DNA of 64,000 nucleotides from G965115915 sp965115915 (GTDB lineage Bacteria > Pseudomonadota > Gammaproteobacteria > Eutrophobiales > Eutrophobiaceae): assembly GCA_965115915.1 (NCBI GenBank), contig OZ220483.1, positions 186,001-250,000 on the forward strand, written 5' to 3'. The notes beneath the pieces are model-generated. The model saw only the letters and a program-made list of their open reading frames with translations, did not search any database and was not told the origin of the DNA. Of the stretch, positions 17,466 through 27,000 are shown in pieces; position 1 is the first letter of the stretch; every line of letters starts with the position of its first letter. Position numbers and translations under genes: made by a program.

Positions 17466-18518
17466 ATGTCCAGCCGTGTGGATGATCTGCGCATCAGCCA
17501 GATCAGGGCGATATCCACCCCACAGACGATTTGCGAGGAGATACCGGCCTCCGAGTCCGGGATGGAGGTTACCCGTCAGACCCGTGAGGCCATCCACAAC
17601 ATACTGTGTGGTGAGGACCCCAGGCTGCTGGTCGTTGCGGGGCCCTGTTCCATCCACAATGTGGATGCGGCCAGAGAGTATGCCGGAAGACTGCTTGCCC
17701 TCAAGCAGAAATATGCGGATTCCCTGCTGATAATCATGCGGGTGTATTTTGAGAAGCCGCGTACCCGGGTTGGCTGGAAAGGATTGATTAATGACCCGAT
17801 GCTGGATAACAGTTTCCAGATCAACCAGGGGCTGCGCATGGCGCGGCAGTTGTTGCTTGGACTGAATGAAATGGGCGTGCCGGCGGGCACCGAATACCTG
17901 GATCTGATCATCCCGCAGTATGTTGCCGACCTCATTAGCTGGGGCGCTATCGGTGCCAGAACCGCCGAGAGTCAGGTACATCGGGAGATGGCGTCCGGGC
18001 TTTCCTGCCCGGTGGGGTTCAAGAACGGCACTCATGGTTCCACCAGGATTGCGGTGGATGCCATCGCTGCGGCCAGCCGACCCCATCATTTCATTTCTCT
18101 GAGCAAAGCGGGCAATGTGGCCATCTTTGAGACCTCTGGCAATCAGGATTGTCACATCATACTGCGTGGCGGTGAGCAGCCGAACCACGACGCGGCCAGC
18201 GTGAATCGGGTTGGCATGGAACTGGAAGAGGCGTCTCTGCCGGTGCGTATCATGATCGATTTCAGTCACGCCAACTCCAGGAAGCAGCACCGTCTGCAGA
18301 TGGAGGTGGGAAAGTCCGTGGCGGCGCAGTTGAAAGCGGGCGATATGCGCATCTTCGGTGTGATGATAGAAAGCAATCTGGTCGGTGGCAGGCAGGACAT
18401 TGCCGCGCCCGGGGAATTGGTGTACGGGCAAAGTATCACGGACGCCTGTCTGGGCTGGGAGGATACGGAGCAACTGCTCGCGCAGCTCGCCGAGGCGTCT
18501 GCTGCAAGAATCAAATAA
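17466..18518 (+). CDS. aroG: 3-deoxy-7-phosphoheptulonate (DAHP) synthase, class I
   Basis: This catalyses the first step of the shikimate pathway, condensing PEP and erythrose 4-phosphate. Starting at the ATG 17466 the protein is 350 residues and aligns by eye with AroF/G/H: DDLRISQIR, VVAGPCSIHN, YFEKPRTRVGWKGLINDP, SWGAIGARTAESQVHRE, GFKNGTHG, CHIILRGG, DFSHANS and GKSITDACLGWED-like (QSITDACLGWED). GTG 17430 or ATG 17436 would add about ten residues. The allosteric class (Phe, Tyr or Trp) cannot be decided here. It converges with znuB across 63 bases containing a small GGCC hairpin. Confidence 0.96.
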   Translation: MSSRVDDLRISQIRAISTPQTICEEIPASESGMEVTRQTREAIHNILCGEDPRLLVVAGPCSIHNVDAAREYAGRLLALKQKYADSLLIIMRVYFEKPRTRVGWKGLINDPMLDNSFQINQGLRMARQLLLGLNEMGVPAGTEYLDLIIPQYVADLISWGAIGARTAESQVHREMASGLSCPVGFKNGTHGSTRIAVDAIAAASRPHHFISLSKAGNVAIFETSGNQDCHIILRGGEQPNHDAASVNRVGMELEEASLPVRIMIDFSHANSRKQHRLQMEVGKSVAAQLKAGDMRIFGVMIESNLVGGRQDIAAPGELVYGQSITDACLGWEDTEQLLAQLAEASAARIK

Positions 18519-18581
18519 GCTTGCTGTAGACGGCGCGCCGGCCTCCGGCGGTATTTGCTTGTGGCTGCTATATAGGTGGTT

Positions 18582-19385
18582 TTATCTACGCACGCAAAGC
18601 GCGCTCAGATAGAACACACAACTCAGGATGACCATGACCGCGGCGGCGGGCAGATCCAGCCTGATTGACAATCCCAGCCCGGTGCAGGTGCTGAGCAGGC
18701 ATAGCAGGCAGGATATTCCGATCATCTGTTGCAGCGAGCGTGCAAACAGCACCGCTGTTGCCGCCGGTATGCTGATCAGACAGACCGCGAGTATCAATCC
18801 GGCAATGCGCAGTAGCAGCACTATCACCAGCGCGATAAGCACCAGCAGCAGGGCCTGCATCCATGCTACCCGGATGCCGCGTAATCTTGCATGCTCCGGG
18901 TCGAATGTCACCGACAGTAGCGGGTTCCAGGCGAACCAGACGATGGAGACGATGACGATGTCCAACAAGAACATCAGCAGCAGGTCGGAGTGTTCAATCA
19001 GCAGGATATTGCCGAACAGATAGCTGAACAGATCCACATTGCTTCCCCCGGCACGGGATATGAAAATGACGCCAATGGCCATCCCCAGTGACCATAACGC
19101 GGCGATCAGAACGTCTTCCCGCTGTCTCCAGCGGGTGCGGCAATAGGCGATAAGCAGTGCCGCCAATACCGCGCTTGTCCAGGCCCCGGACATGGGAGAT
19201 GCGCCAAAATAGTATGCGATCCCCATCCCGCCGAATACCGAGTGTGCCAGTCCACCGCTAATCATGCTCATGCGTTCCACTACCACAAAGCTGCCGATAA
19301 TCCCGCAGCCGATGCTGGCCAGTATGCAGGCCAGCAAAGCATGCCGCAGGAAGTCGTAATTTCGCAGCAGTTCAGATATTTCCAT
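18582..19385 (-). CDS. znuB: Zinc ABC transporter permease
   Basis: This is the integral membrane subunit of the high-affinity zinc importer, about 267 residues with eight or so hydrophobic segments. GIIGSFVVVERMSMISGGLAHSVFGG near the start and LAVCLISIPAATAVLFARS near the end are ABC-3 family signatures. The start is ambiguous because an 18-bp direct duplication makes two in-frame ATGs (19385 and 19403), both overlapping the end of znuC. The inner one gives MEISELLRNYDFLRHALLA, which matches the family best. Confidence 0.94.
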   Translation of the reverse strand: MEISELLRNYDFLRHALLACILASIGCGIIGSFVVVERMSMISGGLAHSVFGGMGIAYYFGASPMSGAWTSAVLAALLIAYCRTRWRQREDVLIAALWSLGMAIGVIFISRAGGSNVDLFSYLFGNILLIEHSDLLLMFLLDIVIVSIVWFAWNPLLSVTFDPEHARLRGIRVAWMQALLLVLIALVIVLLLRIAGLILAVCLISIPAATAVLFARSLQQMIGISCLLCLLSTCTGLGLSIRLDLPAAAVMVILSCVFYLSALCVRR

Positions 19386-20115
19386 GTTCCGAGATATTTC
19401 CATGTTGTACATGTCGAACCGGAGCGACATACATTTTTTCAAACATGTCGGGACTGAGCTTTTCCGTGGGATGACAGATCAGGGTTTTGTTCAGGCAGGC
19501 GACCCGATATACCTGGGAAGAGATGAAACCGATGTCATGCGATACCATCAGGATCGTGAACGCCTTGTCGCAGGCCTGGAACAGTGACAGGATGTCCCGC
19601 TCTGCCACATGGTCCACATTCGATGTGGGTTCATCGAGGATCAGTATTTTGGGTTGGCAGGCCAGGGCACGGGCGATGAGTACGCGCTGTAGTTGTCCAC
19701 CGGACAGGGTGTCCAGCAAGGCACCGTCCAATTCCCGGGTGTCGGTGACAGCCATCGCCTCCTGTGCGGCCTGTCTGCGCCGTGTCAGATCCCATCCGCT
19801 GTTCCAGTTCCCCATCATCACCATCTGTGCCACCGTGATGGGGAATTTGCGATCAAAACGGAAAGACTGTGGTACGTAGCCTATCAGGCGTCCCGCCTTG
19901 TGCGGGCTGGAGCCAAACACGGTAATCCTGCCGCGTGTTGGCGCAAGCAGCCCCAGGATCAGTCGCAGCAGGGTTGTTTTCCCACCCCCGTTCGGCCCGA
20001 TGATGCCCAGGTATTCGCCGGTGTGGACCTGAAGTTCGATATTTTCCAGCACTGGCACCTTCTGATAGTGGAAATCCAGACCGGAGATGTCAATGGCAAC
20101 TTCGCTCATTTGCAT
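19372..20115 (-). CDS. znuC: Zinc ABC transporter ATP-binding protein
   Basis: This 247-residue ATPase of the zinc importer has Walker A GPNGGGKTT, signature LSGGQLQRVLIARAL, Walker B ILILDEPTSNVD and the switch histidine in MVSHDIGF. The last residues (QHGNISEHGNI) come from the 18-bp duplication at the junction with znuB, so the C-terminus may be slightly extended relative to the ancestor. It sits between znuA and znuB in one minus-strand operon. Confidence 0.96.
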   Translation of the reverse strand: MQMSEVAIDISGLDFHYQKVPVLENIELQVHTGEYLGIIGPNGGGKTTLLRLILGLLAPTRGRITVFGSSPHKAGRLIGYVPQSFRFDRKFPITVAQMVMMGNWNSGWDLTRRRQAAQEAMAVTDTRELDGALLDTLSGGQLQRVLIARALACQPKILILDEPTSNVDHVAERDILSLFQACDKAFTILMVSHDIGFISSQVYRVACLNKTLICHPTEKLSPDMFEKMYVAPVRHVQHGNISEHGNI

Positions 20116-20120
20116 CGGTA

Positions 20121-20969
20121 TCAGTTGGTGATGATGGTGCTTATGTAGCGCATATTGTCCAGGTAGTCTTCAGCCAGCGGGTCAATGCTGATGAGCCTTG
20201 CGCCGATCGCTTTTGCCACCACGCGCGCCGCCCGCTGGTTGAACTGGGGTTGTACGAATATCCGGTCCAGCTTTTCCTTGCGTGCGCGCTCGATCACTTG
20301 CAGCAGTTTTCCTCCGCCTATATCACGCCCATATTCTTCCAGCGATACCATTTCCAGACCGTAATCGCGTGCCAGATAGCCCAACGAGGGGTGGGCGACG
20401 AGGATGACCCGGGTTCGGCTTTTTTCAATCTCCCGTGCGAAGTCCCGGTCGATCTGCAATAGTTCCCGTGCAAACCGGGCATGATTTGTTTCCAGTTCCG
20501 CGGACAGTTCCGGGCGTAACTCGGAAAGTGTTTTATAGATATGCGCTGCCATCAGACGCCCCTGGCGGGGGCTCATCCAGATGTGCGGATCGTGGTGTTT
20601 TTCATCGTGTGCATCGCGTATCAGTTCGATGTTGGGACAGCAGTGGTCCAATCTGAGCCCGGGAAAGTTCTGCTGGAGCTTTTTCCTCCATGCCCGCTCG
20701 AACGGGATCCCGGCAAAGAAAAATATCTCTGCCGACGAGAGTCGCCTTATCTGTCCCGGGCCTGGCATATAGGTGTCCGGTCTGTCCCCTCCCTGTACCA
20801 TTAGTTGTACGTCAACGTGTTTGCCGCCGATCCGTTGCACGAAAAATTTCTGTGGGGTAATCGATACGACAACCGGGATCGGCTGGTCTGGTCTGGCTGC
20901 TACCTGGATCTGGCAGACATATAGGCAGGTGGCGCCAATGGCGGCGAGGCGCATGGCTGCCCGCTTCAT
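20121..20969 (-). CDS. znuA: Zinc ABC transporter substrate-binding protein
   Basis: This periplasmic binding protein of 282 residues has an N-terminal signal (MKRAAMRLAAIGATCLYVCQ). Metal-site features include the short His-rich loop DAHDEKHHDPHIW, AHPSLGYLARDYGLE and the C-terminal ISIDPLAEDYLDNMRYI. The His-rich loop is shorter than in E. coli ZnuA. It overlaps zur by four bases (ATGA) upstream and is followed closely by znuC, so zur-znuA-znuC-znuB is one transcription unit. Confidence 0.95.
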   Translation of the reverse strand: MKRAAMRLAAIGATCLYVCQIQVAARPDQPIPVVVSITPQKFFVQRIGGKHVDVQLMVQGGDRPDTYMPGPGQIRRLSSAEIFFFAGIPFERAWRKKLQQNFPGLRLDHCCPNIELIRDAHDEKHHDPHIWMSPRQGRLMAAHIYKTLSELRPELSAELETNHARFARELLQIDRDFAREIEKSRTRVILVAHPSLGYLARDYGLEMVSLEEYGRDIGGGKLLQVIERARKEKLDRIFVQPQFNQRAARVVAKAIGARLISIDPLAEDYLDNMRYISTIITN

Positions 20970-21499
20970 CTATCACAGTCCTTGCATAGACCGTACAGCT
21001 CGACCATGTTTGTTTGTAGCCGGAATTCCAGTTTGGCAGCGGCCTCGGACAGACCAAGGTCTATCGTGCGATCATCGATCTCGGCCACGGTTCGGCATCG
21101 CTGGCAGATCAAGAATTGCCCGTTGTGCTGCTGTTCCGGTCGTCCACAGCCAATGAAGGCATTGATCGACTCCAAGCGGTGTATCAGACCCGCGGTGCGC
21201 AGAAACTCCAGTATGCGGTAGATGGTGATGGGGGCTGTCTGTGGATACTCCACTTTCATCTGGTCGAGCAGTGCGTATGCCGTTATCGGTCGATGATCCT
21301 CCCAGATCAGGCTCAGGACCCTCCGGCGCAGATGGGTAAGACGGATGCGTTTTTTCCGACATTGCTGTTCCGCGACCAGCAGCGCACGTTGCATGCATAG
21401 CGCGTGGCTGTGGCTGGCGGGTTGAAAAGACTGGAATATCCAGTCTCCAGCGGCGTGCTGTTTGGTAACGCGGCTGTTGCTACCGCTGCTGCTCGTCAT
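20966..21499 (-). CDS. zur: Fur-family zinc uptake regulator Zur
   Basis: This is a zinc-sensing repressor of 177 residues. It has the winged-helix part (RIRLTHLRRRVLSLIWEDHRPITAYALLDQM, TIYRILEFLRTAGLIHRLE) and the metal site with CQRC near 137 and CKDC at the end. The N-terminal HSHALCMQRALLVAEQQC fits this Zur subfamily, supporting the long start at 21499; ATG 21394 is an alternative. It heads the znu operon and probably represses both it and the divergent receptor gene. Confidence 0.93.
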   Translation of the reverse strand: MTSSSGSNSRVTKQHAAGDWIFQSFQPASHSHALCMQRALLVAEQQCRKKRIRLTHLRRRVLSLIWEDHRPITAYALLDQMKVEYPQTAPITIYRILEFLRTAGLIHRLESINAFIGCGRPEQQHNGQFLICQRCRTVAEIDDRTIDLGLSEAAAKLEFRLQTNMVELYGLCKDCDR

Positions 21500-21570
21500 C
21501 GTTCAGGTACTGGTGTTTTTCCCGAATCTGTCACTGGACAGGTTCCGTATGGGTGTTACAATGTCACAAA

Positions 21571-21585
21571 TGTTATATTATTACA
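21571..21585. promoter_or_regulatory. Candidate Zur operator
   Basis: The 15-base imperfect palindrome TGTTATATTATTACA has 7-base arms that match at six positions. It lies in an AT-rich patch of an otherwise GC-rich region, between zur and the divergent TonB receptor, 26 bases before the receptor start. It resembles the ATGTTATANTATAACAT form of gammaproteobacterial Zur boxes. The binding assignment is inferred from sequence and context. Confidence 0.65.
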
Positions 21586-21610
21586 ATCACACTTCAGAGA
21601 GGTTTCGGTT

Positions 21611-23698
21611 ATGTTGAGTCAGGTGTTTCGTTCCAGGAGCGGACCAAGTTTACAGTATTTTCGCATGACAGGCGGTGTGTTGTTCCTGTTCCTCGTTGCC
21701 GTGACGGCCCATGTCGATGCGCAGGATGCCGTTCCGGTCCGGGAGGAAATCATCCGCGTCAGCGAGCGTTCTCCGGGTCTGCGAAAACCCGGACATATTG
21801 GCCAGACGATATCGCTATTGTCCGGCAGGGAACTGGAACGGCGCAGATCCTACGTGTTGGGAGAAATACTCGATGACCTGCCCGGCATCTCCATGGACAG
21901 TTTTGGTCCCGCCATCGGCCATCCGGTCATCCGTGGTTTGCGGGGCGAGCGTATCTTGATGCTGGAAAATGGTCTTCCCACGATGGACCTGTCCAGCGAG
22001 GACGATCATCCGGTCGCCATGGACCCGCTTTCCAGCAACCGGATCGAGATCCTGCGCGGGGTCGCCGCCTTGCCGTATGGAGGGAACGCGCTCGGCGGCG
22101 TGATCAATGTGGTCAATGACCGCATTCCGGCGCGCCTCCTGGAGTCGGCAAGCCGCCTGTACTATGGTTTCGGTTCCAATGGGTATAGTGGCACGGGTGC
22201 CTTCAAGCGCAGTGGCAGCTACCGGAACCTGGCATACAACATCGATGGTTTGGTGCGAGACGCCAAGGCCTACCGGGCGGCGGATGACATGGATGTGCCT
22301 GACACGCAGTACAGAAATGGCCACATCAATATGGGGCTAAGCTATTTCCTCGACATGGGTTATGTGGGCTTGTCCATGTCCCGGTTGAACTCGCGGTATG
22401 CGATCGCCGGACATCATCATGGAGAGGAGGAGCACCACCATGAGGAGCATGAGGAGCATGAGGAAGAGGAGGAGCATGAGGAAGAGGAGGAACACCACGA
22501 GGAAGAGGGTGACGAGTACGCAAACAGCCAGCAGACCCGATACGATTTGGCCGCTTACATACAACATCCGGATTTTTTCATTCAGTCTACTCGTATTCGG
22601 GTGGCAAACGGTGACTACTATTACACTGAAGGGATCAGCCGGATCGACAACAGGGAGTGGGAAGGCATACTGGAATGGGCCCACCGGCCGGTAGGGAGCA
22701 TGAGAGGCACACTGGGCGTGCGCTTCAATGTGCGCGACCTGAAGGCCCGTTCCGTGACTGAACAACCGTCCTGGTTGCCGCCACTGGCGGATGCCCATAC
22801 TGTTTCCTTGTTTCTGCTGGAAGGCTTTGATCTGGGTAGTGTGAATCTCGACCTCGGTGTGCGCGTGGACAATGAACGCCGGGAGGCGCGTGGCGTTCGT
22901 GTTACCGATACGATCTATGGACTCTCCGGCGACTTGCATTGGGATCTGACTGAAAAGTATTTTGTCGGGCTGGGTGTGGGCAGGGCACAGCGGGCGCCAT
23001 CGATAGAGGAGCTGTTTTCCGCCGGTGACCACACCTCGGTGCGTGTCAACGAAACGGGACGGTCGGATCTGCAACCGGAGACGGCCAACAACCTGGAACT
23101 CTTTATCGGATCGGACGAGACGCAGGCAAGTGCCTGGAGACTGGGTTCCTTTGTGTCCTACATCGAAGAGTATATTTATCTGCAGGAAGTGGACCATGAT
23201 GATGATGGCATGGCCGACATGAGTAGTGGAGAGTTTGCTGCCGCCGAGTATCGCCAGGACGATGCCATTTTTTATGGTGTGGAGCTGGATGTCCGCCGGC
23301 CCTTGCATATGGCAGGCGATTGGAGCCTGCATGGCCGGGTGTTTGCCGATTATGTGCGTGGCAGGATAGACGGCGGGGCTGACCTGCCGAGGATTTCTCC
23401 TCCCCGTATCGGCTTGAGTCTGGAGCACGCGTGGCGCAGGCTGGATGTCACGCTGGATGTGATGCATCGTTTTCGCCAGACGGAGGTTGCCCCGCTGGAG
23501 ACGGAGACAGCCGGGTGGAATACGGTGGATCTGCGTGCGGACTATAATTTTCATCGCCCCGGCAGCCCTGGCGCGAAGCTTTACGTGCAGGTGCGCAACT
23601 TGCTGGACCGTTTTGGCCGGATGCATGAATCCAGGATTAAAGAGGATCTCCCAATCAGGGGACGCAGATTTGACGTGGGGTTGACCATCGATTTTTAG
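21611..23698 (+). CDS. znuD: TonB-dependent outer-membrane receptor, ZnuD-like
   Basis: The 695-residue receptor (ATG 21611 with GAGAGG upstream) has a signal peptide ending near AHVDAQD and a plug domain (GEILDDLPGISMD, HPVIRGLRGERILMLENG, RIEILRGVAALPYGGNALGGVINV). The 22-stranded barrel ends in phenylalanine. Around residues 273-307 is a loop of almost only His and Glu, a zinc-capturing feature of ZnuD receptors. Its position divergent from zur-znuACB with a shared Zur box makes zinc the likely substrate. An upstream extension to 21404 would overlap zur and is rejected. Confidence 0.93.
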   Translation: MLSQVFRSRSGPSLQYFRMTGGVLFLFLVAVTAHVDAQDAVPVREEIIRVSERSPGLRKPGHIGQTISLLSGRELERRRSYVLGEILDDLPGISMDSFGPAIGHPVIRGLRGERILMLENGLPTMDLSSEDDHPVAMDPLSSNRIEILRGVAALPYGGNALGGVINVVNDRIPARLLESASRLYYGFGSNGYSGTGAFKRSGSYRNLAYNIDGLVRDAKAYRAADDMDVPDTQYRNGHINMGLSYFLDMGYVGLSMSRLNSRYAIAGHHHGEEEHHHEEHEEHEEEEEHEEEEEHHEEEGDEYANSQQTRYDLAAYIQHPDFFIQSTRIRVANGDYYYTEGISRIDNREWEGILEWAHRPVGSMRGTLGVRFNVRDLKARSVTEQPSWLPPLADAHTVSLFLLEGFDLGSVNLDLGVRVDNERREARGVRVTDTIYGLSGDLHWDLTEKYFVGLGVGRAQRAPSIEELFSAGDHTSVRVNETGRSDLQPETANNLELFIGSDETQASAWRLGSFVSYIEEYIYLQEVDHDDDGMADMSSGEFAAAEYRQDDAIFYGVELDVRRPLHMAGDWSLHGRVFADYVRGRIDGGADLPRISPPRIGLSLEHAWRRLDVTLDVMHRFRQTEVAPLETETAGWNTVDLRADYNFHRPGSPGAKLYVQVRNLLDRFGRMHESRIKEDLPIRGRRFDVGLTIDF

Positions 23699-24084
23699 TG
23701 GTTGCGTGTCCGGGTCCGGATCCGGATACCTGTGAGGCTGGGATAGCGGTTATGGGGCCGTTGTTTCTGCCCGGTGAGGCGTCTTCATCCGCCGCCTGCA
23801 CACTGCACACAGGTAGACTTTGGCATACGCGGCTGTGGTTAAACGTGTGGCTCAGAAGTCTCATATCACTCTCTCCGTGAGTCGCAGCGGCCGAACCGCA
23901 AGGCGCTGGATGCGGCGGTGGGGGGAGACCATTGCCCCCGCGGTTTCACTGTCGTAAATCCGCGCACACTGTTGACACGGGTGGCGGATGACTATCCGAG
24001 TTGTCACACGCTGGAAGCTGGCATAGTCCGTAGTACTTCGTGCGGCACAAACCATCACAATATCCGAATAACAGGAATACAACG
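23699..24084. other. Intergenic region with a dispersed repeat copy
   Basis: No gene is supported in these 386 bases. A copy of the palindromic repeat family occupies about 23863-23971. The last 80 bases before the surface-protein gene are more AT-rich (CATCACAATATCCGAATAACAGG) and may hold its promoter. Confidence 0.55.
23863..23971 (-). repeat. Dispersed palindromic repeat, degenerate copy
   Basis: The copy contains CGGCCGAACCGCAAGGCGCTGG, GCGGTGGGGGGAGACC and CGGTTTCACTGTCGTAAATCCGC, in the orientation opposite to the 9.6 kb array. The CTCCCCCC palindrome is decayed to CTCTCTCCGTGAG. It closely resembles the copy at 28.1 kb, so the surface-protein gene is flanked by two similar copies in the same orientation. 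Confidence 0.8.
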
Positions 24085-27000
24085 ATGAACTATATATATA
24101 TCTGTAACGTGGTGTGGACCGTTTTCCTGCGTGTGGGAAGGCAAATGGTTGACAACAGAGCGTTTTTCCTACCCCCCCAATTTGAGCACGACCCGCACGG
24201 CACACGCCACCGCCCGAAGGCGGCACTCGCCGCCCTGTTGCTGGCACTGTCTGCCGTATTTGCCATACCGACCGCACAGGCGCATGCCCCCGGCGGTCTT
24301 CCACTGCCCGAGGAGCCGGTGGTCACCGAGCTTACCGCCACAGCGGGCGACGGCCAGATCGCACTGCGCTGGCCCGGCCGGGAGGAGAGCATTACCGAAG
24401 GTTGGATATACCAGTACAAGTCTGGCGATGAGGCTTACTCCTCATCAGAACGCACTGGTATAACCCGTAGTAGTGCGTTCGTGGTCACAGGACTGACAAA
24501 TGGCGTGCCATATACGTTCCGTGTGTCAGAAGTCATTAACCTCCTGGAGCCTCCCCCCGGGAACCTTCGCTGGTTGTACGAGGTCACGGCCACACCGATG
24601 GTGCCCCCGCCTGGCGTCACGGTGGATGGGTCGCCAGTGACGCTGGCCGAGGGCGACCCTACCGGTAGCGGCTACACGGTAGTGCTCGCTACCCGCCCGG
24701 ACGCCGAAGTCACCGTCAGCGTGGCCGGGTTCGCGGGCACAACGGTGACAGTCGACCCGGCGCTACTGACCTTCTCCACCAGCAACTGGAACCAGGAGCA
24801 GTTCGTGATCGTCAAGGCCAGGTCGGACGCCGACACCACGGACGAGCGCGTGACACTGACACACAGCGCGAGCGGCGCCACCGACTACACCTCCGAGCTG
24901 GCCATAGACAGTGCGGTGGTGCGGGTTATTGACACCACTCCGACGTTGACGCTGGCCACGGACCCGGCCGCGGTGACCGAGGGTGGCACAATCAGTCTGA
25001 CGCTCAGTTCGAACAGGAATCTGACCGGCACGCTGCTGGTGCGCCTGACGCTGGCCGATCGGGGCGCGAGCGGCTTCGGCGCGGCGGATATCCGGGGTGC
25101 GCTGACGCAGACCGTGACCACCGACGATTTTGGCGGCGGCACGACGGGGACGGTGTCGGTCCCGACACTGGACGATACCATCGTGGAGGGGACGGAGAGC
25201 TACCGCGTCACGCTGAACACTGGCAGCGGCTATGTGGTGGGCGGCGATGCGGATGCGGATGGCACGGTGAACGACAACGACAGTGCGCAGGTGACGTTGG
25301 GCAGCACCACACTGACGGTGGTCGAGGGCCAGACGCTGACGGTGCCGGTGACGCTGAGCGCGGCGGCGAATATGGTGGTGAACGGCAAGGTGACATTGTC
25401 AACCGGTATGCCGACGGACGATTTCACAGCGGCGGAAGCGAGCTTCCGTATCGCGGCGGGCCAGAGGCGTGCGAACGCGAGCTTTGCGCCGCAGACCGCG
25501 AGTGCCGGCGATGGCGAGTACAACGCGGCGCGCAGTTACACGGCGACGGTGACGCTGGACGCCCCGCCGACCAGGGTCACGGTGGGCAGCGATAGCACTG
25601 ACACGGTGCGGGTGACGGACAACACGCCGCCCTCGACCCCAGGCGTGACGCTGAGCCGTGCCTCGCTGCTGATGAACGAGGGAGCGAGTGGCAACTACGC
25701 GGTACGGCTCAACACCCGGCCGAGCGCGGCGGTGATGGTAACGGTGGCGGGTTTCGTGGGCAGCGATGTGAGGGTAGACCCGGCGACACTGAGTTTTGCC
25801 CCCAACACCTGGGACACGGCGCAGACGGTGACGGTGAGTGCGGGGGCGGATGACGATAGCACGGACGACAGCGTGACACTGACACACACGGCGAGCAGCG
25901 GCGACAACGACTACAACGCGGTGGTGATCAGCGGAGTCACGATGACGGTGCTGGACACCGACACGCCGGGTGTCAGTCTGAGTGAGACCCGGTTGGCGGT
26001 GCGCGAGGGGGGTGTGGCTGGCAGCTACACGGTGGTGCTGGCTACCCGCCCGAGCGCGGCGGTGACGGTGACGGTGGCGGGGTTCGCGGGCAGCGATGTG
26101 AGGGCCGACCCGGCGGAACTGAGCTTTGCCGTCAACGCCTGGGACACGGCGCAGACGGTGATGGTGACGGCCAGGCAGGATGTTGACACCGTAGACGACA
26201 GCGTGACACTGACGCACAGCGCGAGCGGCGCCACCGACTACGGGCCCGCGCTGGTCATAGACGATGTGGCGGTGCGGGTCACGGACGACGACCGGCCGGC
26301 GGGTGTCAGTCTGAGTGCGGCCGCACTGACGCTGGACGAGGGTGGCACCGGCAACTACACGGTGGTGCTGGACAGCGCGCCGAGCGCGGCGGTGACGGTG
26401 ACGGTGGCGGGTTTCGTGGGCAGCGATGTGGGGGTCGACCCGGCGACACTGACCTTTGGCACCGACGCCTGGGACAGCATGCAGACGGTGACGGTGAGTG
26501 CCGGGCAGGACGCCGACGCCACGGACGACAGTGTGACGTTGACACACAGCGCGAGCGGCGCCACCGACTACGGGTCCGCACTGAACATTGCCAATGTGGT
26601 ACTCAGGGTGATAGACGATGAAACCGCCGTGGACGCGCCCAGCGCGGCCCAGCGCCGGCGCCAAGCCGAGCAGCGGGTGCTGGCCCGGGTGGCGGACACG
26701 CTGCTGGCGGGCGGTGTCACCATGCTTTCCAGCCGTATCGATGCGGCCAGCAGCGGCGCGCCACCGGCCAGCACGCTGCGCCTCGGCGGACAGTCCAGCC
26801 TGCATGCGGCGCTGCGGGCCCTGCAACCGGCCCTGCAAAGCGGCACACTGCGTGCGGCACCACTGCTCGGGCAATCCGCCTTCGTGCTGCCACTGTCCGC
26901 TGTTGCCGGCGGCAGTGGCACCGAACTGGACAGCCTGGCCCTGTGGGGCAGAGGCGACTACCGCCAGCTTTCCGGCAAGCTGCAGAACCCGGATGATCCC

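Noticed and set aside
22337..23626. 429-codon open frame antisense to the zinc receptor
   Set aside because: The opposite strand encodes a complete TonB receptor; the antisense translation, including a poly-Leu stretch from the His/Glu codons, is an artefact.
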